DNA from: Cellulophaga sp. BC115SP | Lineage (GTDB): Bacteria; Bacteroidota; Bacteroidia; Cytophagales; Spirosomataceae | Direction of reading: 5' to 3' | NCBI RefSeq assembly: GCF_009905545.1 | Contig: NZ_JAAALB010000013.1 | Span: 93,723 to 157,722 of the forward strand | DNA length: 64,000 bases | Shown here: in pieces, positions 8,783 through 17,467 of the stretch | How positions within the stretch are numbered: the stretch's first letter is position 1 | Layout of the letters: every line of letters begins with the position of its first letter | The notes under the pieces: generated by a model | Database searches by the model: none | Told to the model about the DNA's origin: nothing | Seen by the model: the letters and a program-made list of their open reading frames with translations, nothing else | Position numbers and translations under genes: made by a program

Positions 8783-8797
8783 TTTTAATTACTATGT

Positions 8798-8830
8798 AAA
8801 AAGGGTTGGAAGCGATTCCAACCCTTTTTT
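8798..8830 (+). terminator. Intrinsic terminator after the OmpA-family gene
   Basis: AAAAAGGGTTGGA pairs with TCCAACCCTTTTTT around a 6-base loop, 15 bases after the stop codon. Confidence 0.9.
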
Positions 8831-8887
8831 GTTTTTGTATCATTAAACAACAATGCAAAATGAAATTGAATTGTTGGGCTTTCTAAA

Positions 8888-8940
8888 ATCTGCTATGAGC
8901 GCACGGCAAAATGCTTGCATGGTTTTCTAAGAAACTATGG
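8888..8940. repeat. Dispersed repeat, family D copy 1
   Basis: This segment aligns with 57378-57430, sharing CTATG, CACG/CACTCG, AAAA and an ATGGTTTYCTAAGAAAC block. It lies in the gap between the OmpA-family terminator and the ROK gene. Only two copies were found, so the true ends are unknown. Confidence 0.5.
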
Positions 8941-9030
8941 CATAGAGCCTATGGCAGGTAAAGTATCCGTCGAATTTTGATATTGTCCTTCTGATGGTAA
9001 CAGATATACGATTAACAAATACCTTCCTGA

Positions 9031-9930
9031 TTACAAAAGTGCCGCACCAAAAACGCCTGCACTATCACCTAATAATGGTTTTACGATTGGCGTTGTGATT
9101 TTTTTATCGTTAAAAATATATTTCTTAATTCGCTCATATCCTTCTGTGTAAAGCAAATCAATATTGCCTACACCACCACCAATCACAATTAGGTTAGGGT
9201 CTAAAACATTGGTCAATGTAGAAATCGCACGACCAAAATATTCAAGTAGTCTCTCGATAGTTGCAGTAGCAACGGGGTCGATACCTGCCTCGTGGCGTTC
9301 AAGTATTTCTTTGAGTTTTAATGGTTTTTCTGCATTATCGGCATAATACTTTTCTAAGGCAGGACCAGCAATGACCTTTTCGACACAACCTGATTTGCCA
9401 CAATAGCATGGCTCACCATTTTCTTCAAGGATATTATGCCCCCATTCACCACCAATGCCGTGTTGTCCTCCAATTACTTTTCCATGAACCACTAATCCAC
9501 CACCAACTCCTGTACCCATGATAACTCCAAATACAACTTCTGCATTAGGGTAGTCTTTACCTGCCCCCATCAAAGCTTCTGCAAGTGCAAAGCAGTTGGC
9601 ATCATTAGCAAGTTTGACTGGTATGCCTAACACTGCTTCAAGGTCCTTATTCATAGGATTCCCATTCATGCAAACTGTATTACAGTTTTTCATAGTTTGA
9701 GTAGCAGGGTCAAGCACTCCAGGCGTGGCAAAGCCAATTTTCTGAGGTCTTTCGCCAAGTTCATCGGCTACTAAATCGACTAATTTTTTGATTTGAGAAA
9801 TAATATGCTCATATCCTTTGTCTGCTTCGGTCGGAATCCTCTTACGAATCAAAACATTCATATTATCGCTGCTCTCTAATACAGCACATTCGATTTTGGT
9901 TCCGCCCAAATCAATACCCCAAAGTTTCAT
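9031..9930 (-). CDS. ROK-family sugar kinase (glucokinase-like)
   Basis: 299 residues, full ROK length. The N-terminal ATP phosphate loop IDLGGTKIE, the catalytic Asp region LANDANCFALAEA, the nucleotide segment GVIMGTGVGGGLV, the sugar-binding GGEWGHN and the zinc site CYCGKSGCVE are all intact. It likely phosphorylates glucose or a related aldose or amino sugar with ATP in the cytoplasm; ROK substrate range cannot be read from sequence alone. It has no HTH domain, so it is a kinase rather than a NagC/XylR-type repressor. It is separated from rsgA by a 300-base repeat region and is probably monocistronic. Confidence 0.9.
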   Translation of the reverse strand: MKLWGIDLGGTKIECAVLESSDNMNVLIRKRIPTEADKGYEHIISQIKKLVDLVADELGERPQKIGFATPGVLDPATQTMKNCNTVCMNGNPMNKDLEAVLGIPVKLANDANCFALAEALMGAGKDYPNAEVVFGVIMGTGVGGGLVVHGKVIGGQHGIGGEWGHNILEENGEPCYCGKSGCVEKVIAGPALEKYYADNAEKPLKLKEILERHEAGIDPVATATIERLLEYFGRAISTLTNVLDPNLIVIGGGVGNIDLLYTEGYERIKKYIFNDKKITTPIVKPLLGDSAGVFGAALL

Positions 9931-9994
9931 TTTCTTAAATTTGTTAGAATAATTAGTTTAGATAGAAATTGAGTAATAGTCATTGTTAATAGCT

Positions 9995-10215
9995 AATTAT
10001 GAGTTGAATTATGAATTAATAGTGTAGGAAGGAAAAACTATCTATTTCGGATATCGGATTGCGGAAATGTAACTTATTTTTTAAATTAAATTTTGTAAAA
10101 AATAACGGTATAATTCCATATTCCCGAAATCAGAAATCCAAAATCTGCAATAGCTTGAAATCCTTCATACACTACTAACTCACAATTCATCACTCAAAAC
10201 TCAGCATTAATACTA
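9995..10215 (+). repeat. Dispersed about 210-bp repeat, family A copy 1
   Basis: Almost the whole 9931-10230 gap is a repeat that recurs in reverse orientation at 54409-54620. Shared blocks in order are TTTCGGATATCGGAT, ATTTTGTAAAAAATAA, CCGAAATCAGAAATCC, a purine-rich link and CTAACTCACAA. The two ends are themselves partly inverted relative to each other (TTTCGGAT.. and ..CCGAAATC). Confidence 0.8.
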
Positions 10216-10230
10216 ATGAAGCTCTTTTGA

Positions 10231-11160
10231 TTATCTTCTGTTGTCGTCGTCATCCATCATTGACAGATAACTCATATAGCGACTTGCCGCTATTTTGCCC
10301 TCTCCAACAGCTTCGATTACAGCACATTTGGGTTCGTTAATATGCTGGCAATTGTTGAATTTACATTCTCCCATAAGTGCTCGCATTTCTGGGAAAAAAT
10401 GTGAAAGTTCTTCTTTTTCAATATCAATGAGTCCTAACTCTTTAATGCCTGGCGTATCGATGATAAAAGAATTATCAGCTAATTCGAACATCGTGGCAAA
10501 AGTGGTTGTATGAACTCCTTTATTGGCAAAATTGGAAATCTCTGAGGTTTTTAAGTCCAAATGTGGAGCAATCTTATTGACTAAAGTTGACTTTCCTACA
10601 CCCGAATGACCTGAAACTAGAGAGATTTTATCCTTCAATAAATCTCTAAATCCATCTATCCCAATGTTTTCTGGCACAGATGTGAAGATACAAGGATAAC
10701 CAATTTCTTCGTACATGGCGGCCATGTCGGCAAGCTCATCTTTTTCTTCTTCCGAAAGTAAATCTACCTTATTGAAAACGATTGTTACTGGAATTCTGAA
10801 AGATTCTGCTGAGACTAAAAAACGATCGATAAAGCCTTGTGATGTTCTGGGATAATTGAGCGTGGCAATGATAACCGCTTGGTCAAGATTGGCAGCCAAA
10901 ATATGCCCCTGAGCAGTTTTGTGTACCGATTTACGAATGATATAATTTTCTCTTTGTTCAATTTCGTAGATAATCACCGTATTTTCAACGGTATCCTCGA
11001 TAGTGAACATTACTCTGTCGCCTACAGCGAGTGGGTTTGAAGTTTGAAGTCCTTTGATTTTGAACTTACCCTTCAAACGACCTTTCCAGACGTGCTTGTC
11101 TGAGTCGGCCATTATCTCGTACCACGAGCCTGTTGAGCGTATGACTAATCCTCTGTGCAT
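10231..11160 (-). CDS. rsgA: Ribosome small-subunit-dependent GTPase A
   Basis: 309 residues. RsgA (YjeQ/EngC) is a GTPase assisting late 30S maturation. Domains in order are an OB-fold (about 1-75), a circularly permuted GTPase with G4 NKVD first, then G1 GHSGVGKSTL and G3 DTPGIKE, and a C-terminal zinc finger C-x5-C-x-H-x5-C (CKFNNCQHINEPKC). All key residues are present. It lies 66 bases downstream of waaA on the same strand and may share its transcript. Confidence 0.97.
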   Translation of the reverse strand: MHRGLVIRSTGSWYEIMADSDKHVWKGRLKGKFKIKGLQTSNPLAVGDRVMFTIEDTVENTVIIYEIEQRENYIIRKSVHKTAQGHILAANLDQAVIIATLNYPRTSQGFIDRFLVSAESFRIPVTIVFNKVDLLSEEEKDELADMAAMYEEIGYPCIFTSVPENIGIDGFRDLLKDKISLVSGHSGVGKSTLVNKIAPHLDLKTSEISNFANKGVHTTTFATMFELADNSFIIDTPGIKELGLIDIEKEELSHFFPEMRALMGECKFNNCQHINEPKCAVIEAVGEGKIAASRYMSYLSMMDDDDNRR

Positions 11161-11226
11161 ATATTAAATCGTAAGAAAAGTAATTCATTCGAAACGTATT
11201 TCTTCTTGCAATTACTTTTCAGTGAG

Positions 11227-12510
11227 TCACTTATTCGTTGTCTGAATAAGATTTTTTACAAAATTGATAATGGTTTGAGTGCTTCCAATATTACTTTTAA
11301 CATAGGTTAAAATCTTGTCAGAAACCTCTTTTCGTTTGTTGAAATCTTGATATAAACTGGTGAAAATACTTTCAAAAGTTTGAGTGTTATCAATTACCTG
11401 AGCTCCTCCTATGGCAATCAAATCCATGGCCTCCTGGAATTTGGTATAAACCTTATTTCCAAAAAAGATAGGGAGTCCAAAAGTGGCTGCCTCCAAAGTA
11501 TTATGTAAACCTTTACCATAAGCTCCTCCAATCCAAGCATAATCGGCGTATTGATAAAGCGATGAAAGCATTCCTATATTATCGATAAATAGTATTTCGG
11601 CGTTGTTTAGTTCTTTACCATTCAGAGCTTCAGAATAGCGAATACTTGGCTTTTTGAGCTGTTTTTGCCATTGTACGATTTCTTCTGGATGAATTTCGTG
11701 AGGCGCAATGATTACCTTTAATGGATGTGCAAAACTATTGATAAGAGGGCAAATTACGTCAAAATCTTGTTGCCAGCACGAGCCAACAATTAAAGTTTGA
11801 GTATCGTTTTTAAACTGTTCTGCAATAGGAATTACTCTTTTGTTTTGAGCAATTTGAGCAACTCGGTCAAAGCGGGTATCACCTGCAATACTTACATTTT
11901 CTTGAATTTGAATACCGGTTAAATGAGATGCCGACTTTTCGTTTTGTACAAAAATATGAGTTAATAATCGCAGAATACTACGATTGAATTCACCATAAGA
12001 TTTAAAGTAAACCTGATTTTCTCTAAATATAGTCGAAAATGAAATACTTGGAATGTTGGCTTGTTTGAGACAATTCAGATAGTTATACCAAAACTCATAC
12101 TTTACAAAAAATGCCACCGTAGGATTGATAAGTTCCACAAAGCGCTTGGCATTACTTGGAGTATCGGCTGGAAGGTAACAAATAAAATCTGCCCCTTCGT
12201 AATTTTTTCTAATCTCGTATCCAGAAGGGGAGAAGAAGGTTAGTAATATGTGATGATTGGGAAATTCTTTTTTATATGCTTCAATCACAGGACGACCTTG
12301 CTCGAATTCTCCCAAACTTGCACAATGAAACCATGCAATAGAAAGTGGGCTTTGTGATTTTTGACGAGCTTGTGTTAGTTGATATTCGAGTTTTTCGAAA
12401 AGTCCCTCTCGACCCTTGAGCCATAGCTGAGCCTTTTGATTGAAAGGACTTACCAGACGAATTAGCCATTGATACAGCTCAATCGATAAATTATATAGTA
12501 CTTTTGCCAA
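11227..12510 (-). CDS. waaA: 3-deoxy-D-manno-octulosonic acid (Kdo) transferase
   Basis: 427 residues, GT30 family (WaaA/KdtA), transferring Kdo from CMP-Kdo to lipid IVA at the inner membrane. Signs are an N-terminal hydrophobic anchor, the acceptor-side motif FHCASLGEFEQGRPV with the catalytic Glu, LLTFFSPSGYE, FVKYEFWYN, the nucleotide-side IIAPHEIHPEE and the C-terminal GGAYGKGLHNTLEAATFGLP. It shows that the cell makes a Kdo-containing LPS core. It is probably the first gene of a waaA-rsgA transcript. A -7 box TAAATTTG lies on the reverse strand at 12551-12544, without a clear -33. Confidence 0.96.
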   Translation of the reverse strand: MAKVLYNLSIELYQWLIRLVSPFNQKAQLWLKGREGLFEKLEYQLTQARQKSQSPLSIAWFHCASLGEFEQGRPVIEAYKKEFPNHHILLTFFSPSGYEIRKNYEGADFICYLPADTPSNAKRFVELINPTVAFFVKYEFWYNYLNCLKQANIPSISFSTIFRENQVYFKSYGEFNRSILRLLTHIFVQNEKSASHLTGIQIQENVSIAGDTRFDRVAQIAQNKRVIPIAEQFKNDTQTLIVGSCWQQDFDVICPLINSFAHPLKVIIAPHEIHPEEIVQWQKQLKKPSIRYSEALNGKELNNAEILFIDNIGMLSSLYQYADYAWIGGAYGKGLHNTLEAATFGLPIFFGNKVYTKFQEAMDLIAIGGAQVIDNTQTFESIFTSLYQDFNKRKEVSDKILTYVKSNIGSTQTIINFVKNLIQTTNK

Positions 12511-12682
12511 TGCGTTATTAGAATTGTATCATGAAATTTGAATCAAATTTACTAGGATTTCGTTTAGCAATAAAACAATTATAAAAGACAAACAACAAAA
12601 ATACCATAATCCTTGATAGAAAAATGATAATTAGGTCATAGATAGGTTATCATTTTGGTATCTGTAACACATATTTTACCCC

Positions 12683-13018
12683 ATGAACTGGAATCAACTA
12701 ACCACAGTAGAGCAATTACAAGCCATTAAAGAAGAGTCATTTAATCAACCAGTGTTGATTTTTAAACATAGTACTCGTTGTTCAATTTCATCTACAGCCT
12801 TAAGTCGTGTTGAGCGTAATTGGAAACAAGAAGCAGTTGGCGAATTAAAGCCTTATTATTTGGATTTGATTGCTAATAGACCCGTATCAAATGCTATTGA
12901 AGAGGTATTCGGCGTAGAGCATCAGTCGCCACAAGTGATTCTAATCAAAGACGGAGCAAGTGTGTATGATGCTTCACACTTCGATATTCGTTTTGAAGAA
13001 ATTGCAGAAACAGTCTAA
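12683..13018 (+). CDS. ytxJ: Bacillithiol system redox-active protein YtxJ (BrxC-like)
   Basis: 111 residues with a thioredoxin-like fold. The N-terminal active site is FKHSTRCSISS with a single Cys33, matching the monothiol site of YtxJ/BrxC (Bacillus has Pro after the Cys; here Ser). The C-terminal QSPQVILIKDG supplies the cis-Pro loop. In Firmicutes this family removes bacillithiol from proteins or acts in the bacilliredoxin pathway, so its presence implies this organism uses bacillithiol, as many Bacteroidota do. It is monocistronic and convergent with the OsmC gene. Confidence 0.9.
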   Translation: MNWNQLTTVEQLQAIKEESFNQPVLIFKHSTRCSISSTALSRVERNWKQEAVGELKPYYLDLIANRPVSNAIEEVFGVEHQSPQVILIKDGASVYDASHFDIRFEEIAETV

Positions 13019-13019
13019 C

Positions 13020-13050
13020 GATTTCGGATTGGAGATTTCGGATTGACGAT
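13020..13050 (+). repeat. Fragment of dispersed repeat family A
   Basis: GATTTCGGATTGGAGATTTC and the following GGATTGACG directly after the ytxJ stop resemble the left part of the repeat at 9995-10215. Only a short piece is recognisable. Confidence 0.4.
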
Positions 13051-13105
13051 TAGAAATTAAATGGCTTTTGAGTGTAATCTTTGCAAATCGCTGACATCGG
13101 AAATT

Positions 13106-13147
13106 ATAAAGGCTACCTAATGCAAATAGGTAGCCTTTATAGTTTTT
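13106..13147 (+). terminator. Shared terminator between ytxJ and the OsmC gene
   Basis: A 13-bp perfect stem (ATAAAGGCTACCT with its complement, arms 13106-13118 and 13128-13140) with a T-rich tail on the forward side. It lies between two convergent genes, so it may serve both. Confidence 0.8.
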
Positions 13148-13258
13148 ATCCCAAAAATCTTTGGGTAAAATGGATGAATTTCTTTGAAAATTAGGCAAGT
13201 ATGCCCTAAGAATACTTTCTAATAACGGGTACACTGCTAACAAATAACATTCATTTAC

Positions 13259-13672
13259 CTATAGCCATTGAATATCAATTACTTGTTCGACATCAGGATG
13301 AAGGCTCAACGATACAGGACATTTGTGTGCTGTATTTTCTAATTTTTTAATATGTGCATCGTCCAAGGCAACATTTGTCTTCATTTTCAGGTTAATCTCT
13401 AAGCGAGCGATTCTGCGTGGAGGAGTTTGAGACATGATTTTGGTAACCTCAACCTCCGAACCTGCTAATTCGATACCATCTCTTTGGGCAACGATTGCCA
13501 TCGTTGTAAGCATACAAGTCCCCGTGGCAGTAGCTACCAAGTCGGTTGGAGAAAATGCTTCGCCTTTGCCCATGTTGTCGGTAGGTGCGTCGGTAATTAA
13601 CTGATTGCCTGATTGTAAGTGAGTAGACTCTGTACGAAGTTCTCCAAGGTAAGTTGTTTTTACTGTGGGCAT
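13259..13672 (-). CDS. OsmC family protein (peroxide-detoxification type)
   Basis: 137 residues from the ATG at 13672 (MPTVKTTYLG). An upstream in-frame ATG at 13738 would add 22 residues unlike the family. The OsmC/Ohr fold reduces organic or hydrogen peroxides with a Cys pair: the first Cys lies in ATATGTCMLTTM and the second in HKCPVSLSL. Between them is the usual helix-strand stretch (IARLEINLKM). It is cytoplasmic. It differs clearly from the second OsmC protein at 25101-25517, which is closer to classical OsmC. Convergent with ytxJ; both may serve thiol/peroxide homeostasis. Confidence 0.9.
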   Translation of the reverse strand: MPTVKTTYLGELRTESTHLQSGNQLITDAPTDNMGKGEAFSPTDLVATATGTCMLTTMAIVAQRDGIELAGSEVEVTKIMSQTPPRRIARLEINLKMKTNVALDDAHIKKLENTAHKCPVSLSLHPDVEQVIDIQWL

Positions 13673-13901
13673 ATTAATAGAGTTGTTATGATGATTGTAA
13701 GAAAAAGGTAATTTTAATTGAAAATAACCAAGCTCCAAAATAAATTGCTTTATATTTCGTATTGCTTAAGAAGCATTGGCTTTTGTTTTTCTTGAATACA
13801 AAGGTCAATATTTGTATTACCGAAATTTCCTGTTTACTTTTCCTAAAATTACTCAAAAACCTTGATTTTTGATGATTTTAGGCTAAAATGAAAAGTTTAT
13901 C

Positions 13902-14729
13902 GTGAAAAAAACTACCCAATATTTAGCAATGAGTTTACTGTTGATGGCTTGGTCAAATTTGTCACAAGCGCAACGTAGAAATACTCCTGCCAACACAACA
14001 ACAACTACTACTACCAAGTCTGCTGCTCCTAACCGTGCGCCTTCTGCCAAACCTAAAAAAGAGGTGGATGAAGAAAACTTTAACTCGATTTTCTCGGTGG
14101 GAATCACTACTAATACCAATTCTGGATTATTGGGCGGTTTTATGGTACGCAAAGAAATCGTTATCGACAATGGTGCGGCACGTAGACAGATGCACTATTT
14201 CAACGTCGAATTGGTGAATGTAGATAATTATCAAGAAAGTACGCTTCATGCTGGAGGAAATGGCTCGGGCTATGCTTATGGCAAAAAGAACTATTTGTTT
14301 GCTTTGCGACCGCAGTACGGTCGTGAAATAAGCTTGTTCCGAAAGTCTTCAGATGGTGGTATCAATGTGAACGGGTTCATTGCTGCTGGTCCAACACTTG
14401 GTTTCTTGAAGCCTTATTACGTAGATGTGTACTACGGAAGAGGCTATTTGGTAAGCGAACCTTATGATCCCAATGTTCATTCTATCAATAATATTGCTGG
14501 AAGTGGAGGCTTTTTTAAAGGATTTGGTAATATGAAATTTACGCCAGGAATCAATATCAAAGCTGGTTTGAATTTTGAGCTGGATGCTTTCCGTCAGAGC
14601 AACATTAGCCTTGAAGTGGGCTTTTTAGCTGATATTTATAGCAAAAAGGTAGAAATTATGGCACTTTCTGATAATCAAAGTGTCTTTACTTCGGGATATT
14701 TGACAATTTTCTTCGGGGGTAAAAAGTAA
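13902..14729 (+). CDS. Secreted outer-membrane beta-barrel-like protein, unknown function
   Basis: 275 residues from a GTG start. A signal peptide (residues 1-23, ending SQAQ) is followed by a low-complexity linker with seven consecutive Thr and a Pro/Ala/Lys-rich stretch (about 28-55), then a beta-rich domain with alternating hydrophobic/aromatic strands (GVTLG/GFIAAGPTLGFLKPYY, FTPGINIKAGLNFEL, SGYLTIFFGGKK) ending in an aromatic strand, as in outer-membrane barrels. The family was not recognised. The GTG overlaps the stop of a five-codon ORF (13888-13905, ATG..TGA), so the start could be translationally coupled. It ends 90 bases before lipA, whose promoter box lies just after the stop. Confidence 0.75.
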   Translation: MKKTTQYLAMSLLLMAWSNLSQAQRRNTPANTTTTTTTKSAAPNRAPSAKPKKEVDEENFNSIFSVGITTNTNSGLLGGFMVRKEIVIDNGAARRQMHYFNVELVNVDNYQESTLHAGGNGSGYAYGKKNYLFALRPQYGREISLFRKSSDGGINVNGFIAAGPTLGFLKPYYVDVYYGRGYLVSEPYDPNVHSINNIAGSGGFFKGFGNMKFTPGINIKAGLNFELDAFRQSNISLEVGFLADIYSKKVEIMALSDNQSVFTSGYLTIFFGGKK

Positions 14730-14734
14730 GTTCG

Positions 14735-14742
14735 TATTTTTG
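14735..14742 (+). promoter_or_regulatory. Candidate -7 box of the lipA promoter
   Basis: TATTTTTG matches TAnnTTTG exactly and lies 78 bases upstream of the lipA ATG, just past the preceding stop. A clear TTG -33 is lacking; TTC at 14712 is at about the right distance. Confidence 0.4.
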
Positions 14743-14819
14743 CACATTGTTGAATCAAAAATAGGGTAGAGTTTGTTAGAAGTATAGATTACTTTTTCAA
14801 CATACCTCAATTTATTGTA

Positions 14820-15695
14820 ATGATAGAACTTCCAGTAGTAGCTCCTAGTGCTACCAAGCATAACAAGAAACCAGATTGGTTGAGAGTAAAATTGCCAATC
14901 GGTAAAGAATACGCAAAAGTTCGTAGTATTGTCGACGAATATAAGCTACATACCATCTGTCAATCAGGGAATTGTCCAAATATGGGCGAGTGTTGGGGAG
15001 CAGGTACAGCTACCTTTATGATTTTGGGTAATGTTTGTACTCGTTCATGTACATTTTGTGCGGTGGCTACTGGTCGTCCAAACGAATATGATGCTGATGA
15101 GCCACGTCGTGTAGCTGAGGCTATTAAGTTGATGGGAGTAAAGCACGCTGTTATTACTTCAGTAAACCGTGACGAATTGAAAGACCGTGGCGCTGAAATT
15201 TGGTATCAGACAGTGGTACAGGTAAAACAAGAGTCTCCAACAACTACCATCGAAACGCTGATTCCAGATACAAAAGGTAATTGGGATGCCCTATATCGTA
15301 TGATTGAAGGTGGACAAGAGGTGGTTTCGCATAACATGGAAACGGTTGAGCGCTTGTATCGCAATGTTCGCCCTCAGGCAAAATATGCGCGTAGTTTGGA
15401 ACAAACTAAACGTACCAAAGAATTTGGTAAACGTACCAAAACTGGTATTATGTTAGGTTTGGGAGAAACTAAAGAAGAGGTTTTCAAAGCGATGGACGAT
15501 TTAGTGGAAAATGGCTTAGATGTTTTGACTTTGGGACAATACTTACAACCAACTAAAATGCACCATGAAGTAATTGAGTGGATTCACCCAGATACTTTTG
15601 CCATGTATAAAGAAGAAGGTTTGAAAAGAGGTATCCAGTATGTTGAGTCAGGTGCTTTGGTGCGTTCAAGCTACCATGCCGAAAGACATATCTAG
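14820..15695 (+). CDS. lipA: Lipoyl synthase
   Basis: 291 residues. A radical SAM enzyme that inserts two sulfurs into protein-bound octanoyl groups of pyruvate and 2-oxoglutarate dehydrogenases and the glycine cleavage H protein. The auxiliary cluster ligands are C47, C52 and C58 ([12 protein letters not shown]), the SAM cluster is C73, C77 and C80 (CTRSCTFC), and the C-terminal RSSYHAE carries the conserved Ser ligand. Length and motifs are complete. The octanoyltransferase gene lipB is not adjacent. A good terminator follows. Confidence 0.98.
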   Translation: MIELPVVAPSATKHNKKPDWLRVKLPIGKEYAKVRSIVDEYKLHTICQSGNCPNMGECWGAGTATFMILGNVCTRSCTFCAVATGRPNEYDADEPRRVAEAIKLMGVKHAVITSVNRDELKDRGAEIWYQTVVQVKQESPTTTIETLIPDTKGNWDALYRMIEGGQEVVSHNMETVERLYRNVRPQAKYARSLEQTKRTKEFGKRTKTGIMLGLGETKEEVFKAMDDLVENGLDVLTLGQYLQPTKMHHEVIEWIHPDTFAMYKEEGLKRGIQYVESGALVRSSYHAERHI

Positions 15696-15723
15696 ATATA
15701 ATAGATTAATGGAATAATTATAA

Positions 15724-15770
15724 ATAGGTAGTAAGTGTAATACTAATACTTACTACCTATATTTTCTTTT
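15724..15770 (+). terminator. Intrinsic terminator after lipA
   Basis: ATAGGTAGTAAGT (15724-15736) pairs perfectly with 15748-15760 around an 11-base loop; ATTTTCTTTT follows. Confidence 0.85.
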
Positions 15771-15949
15771 AGGGGTTTATAACATGGCCATGTTATGTAT
15801 ATTAACCTTTTTTCAAGTGACTTTTTAATTTTTAAATACTGTTTGTTTTGAGTTGGTCGTTAAATACTAGTAGAAATGTAAAAATCTAAAAGGTTCTAAA
15901 CATAATATTTAAAGTAAAAAAGTATTTCTGACTAAATACAAATTTATAC

Positions 15950-17419
15950 ATGATGTATTTTACCAATGTAAACCTGAGAATTACCTCTCTAATTTATTTA
16001 TTTATACCCAATTTAATCTTTACTGGTGCATGGTTTAAAGATATAATATCACTTCCTCTTGCATGCTTGTTACTACTTTTTGTTTTCGACTCAGTTAAAT
16101 CAGAATTAAATCAAGATAGGCTTTCTGTTCAAACTACCTACCTTCCTTTAAAAGATATTGTAATTTTATTATTGTTAAGTTTAGGGCTCTGCCTTGTCTT
16201 TGGAATAGGAGAATATCGCCAACAAACTGTTGACTGGGGTACCAATAACTTTAAAGTTTATGATTTGGTAAATTATAAATGGCCAACATATTATGAAAAA
16301 TACAATACTTTCTCTAGTTATTATTGGGCATACTATTTACCAACGGCTTTTCTAGGAAAACTACTAGGAATAGCATCTTGTAGATATATCATTTTGCTAT
16401 GGTCTTGGATAGGCGTTTTTTTGATTTTGATAGGGCTGTATAAAATTGGGAAGGGATTAAAATTTGTTTTTTTATTTTTACTTTTCAATAATGGAAACAC
16501 TTTGATGTTTATTATTCAGATGTTGAATATTCCATATTTGAATCAATTTATAATAAATAGTAATGTTCGACTAGCTGATTTTAATATAACATTCTGGTCA
16601 CCAATGATAGCATCTCTACAATGGGTGCCACAGCATTTAATACCTGCAGGTGTAACAACATTGCTAATATTAAACTCAGAAAGTAGTAAAAATTACAAAC
16701 TTGAAATTTTAATATTGCTTTGTAATATTATTTGGAGTCCCTTGATTTGTATAGGCTTACTTCCTGTAGTAATTGCTAGGTATTTTGATAAAATTACTAA
16801 TCCTCAATTTTATAAATTATTACCTTATTGTTTACTAATGATTGTGCCATTTATTCCCTCTATCTTGTATCTTACCTCTAATAGGGCGATTGGGTTGAGT
16901 GATACAAATGGCTTTATTTGGACAAAAAGTAAATTTTGGATAGAAGGTTATTTAGCCTTTTGGTTATTAAATATTGCTGTATGGTTTTTTTTAATAAAAG
17001 AATCATTGAAATCTTCCAAGTACAAACAATATTTATTTTGTTCTTTAGTTGCATTCGCTTTACTACCATTATATAGGGTAGGAATGTTTAATGATTTGTT
17101 ACTAAGAGGGATAATTCCTTCTACTTTTGTACTAGGGGTTTTTATTATACAACAATTAATAAATTTGAAAATTCGAAGCTTCAAATTTATCGTCTATACC
17201 TTGTTACTATGCTTTTTGTCGGTTCCCTCTTTTATCAGAATTCTTGAAGGAATTAGGCCTAGTTCTCCTGTAACTTCTATTGCATCTCCTTTTCAAGGAG
17301 ATATGAAAAATACAATGGATTTTTTAAAGGAAGTATATACGGAACGAGCATTAGTACAATATCAATTACAATCTGATTCGTTTTGTGAGAAATATTTATT
17401 GGATACAGCAAAAGATTAG
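15950..17419 (+). CDS. Polytopic membrane protein, unknown function (paralogue of the next gene)
   Basis: 489 residues with about 11-12 hydrophobic segments. Extracytoplasmic loops hold GIGEYRQQTVDW, YDLVNYKWPTYYEK and WVPQHLIPAG; a late motif is NDLLLRGIIPS. The organisation (many membrane spans, a long first loop with charged and aromatic residues, a short hydrophilic tail) resembles GT-C-type glycosyltransferases or polysaccharide/O-antigen membrane proteins, but no diagnostic catalytic motif was recognised. Equivalent motifs occur in the same order in the convergent neighbour. The coding sequence is unusually AT-rich, partly because of membrane segments. Confidence 0.75.
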   Translation: MMYFTNVNLRITSLIYLFIPNLIFTGAWFKDIISLPLACLLLLFVFDSVKSELNQDRLSVQTTYLPLKDIVILLLLSLGLCLVFGIGEYRQQTVDWGTNNFKVYDLVNYKWPTYYEKYNTFSSYYWAYYLPTAFLGKLLGIASCRYIILLWSWIGVFLILIGLYKIGKGLKFVFLFLLFNNGNTLMFIIQMLNIPYLNQFIINSNVRLADFNITFWSPMIASLQWVPQHLIPAGVTTLLILNSESSKNYKLEILILLCNIIWSPLICIGLLPVVIARYFDKITNPQFYKLLPYCLLMIVPFIPSILYLTSNRAIGLSDTNGFIWTKSKFWIEGYLAFWLLNIAVWFFLIKESLKSSKYKQYLFCSLVAFALLPLYRVGMFNDLLLRGIIPSTFVLGVFIIQQLINLKIRSFKFIVYTLLLCFLSVPSFIRILEGIRPSSPVTSIASPFQGDMKNTMDFLKEVYTERALVQYQLQSDSFCEKYLLDTAKD

Positions 17420-17428
17420 TTGTATTAT

Positions 17429-17467
17429 ATAGATGGTAGAGATGATCTACCATCTATTATTTTTTTA
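17429..17467. terminator. Shared bidirectional terminator of the convergent membrane-protein pair
   Basis: A perfect 12-bp stem (ATAGATGGTAGA) with a GATGA loop, flanked by a T run on the forward strand. The right arm overlaps the TAA stop codon (17457-17459) of the reverse-strand gene. Confidence 0.78.
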
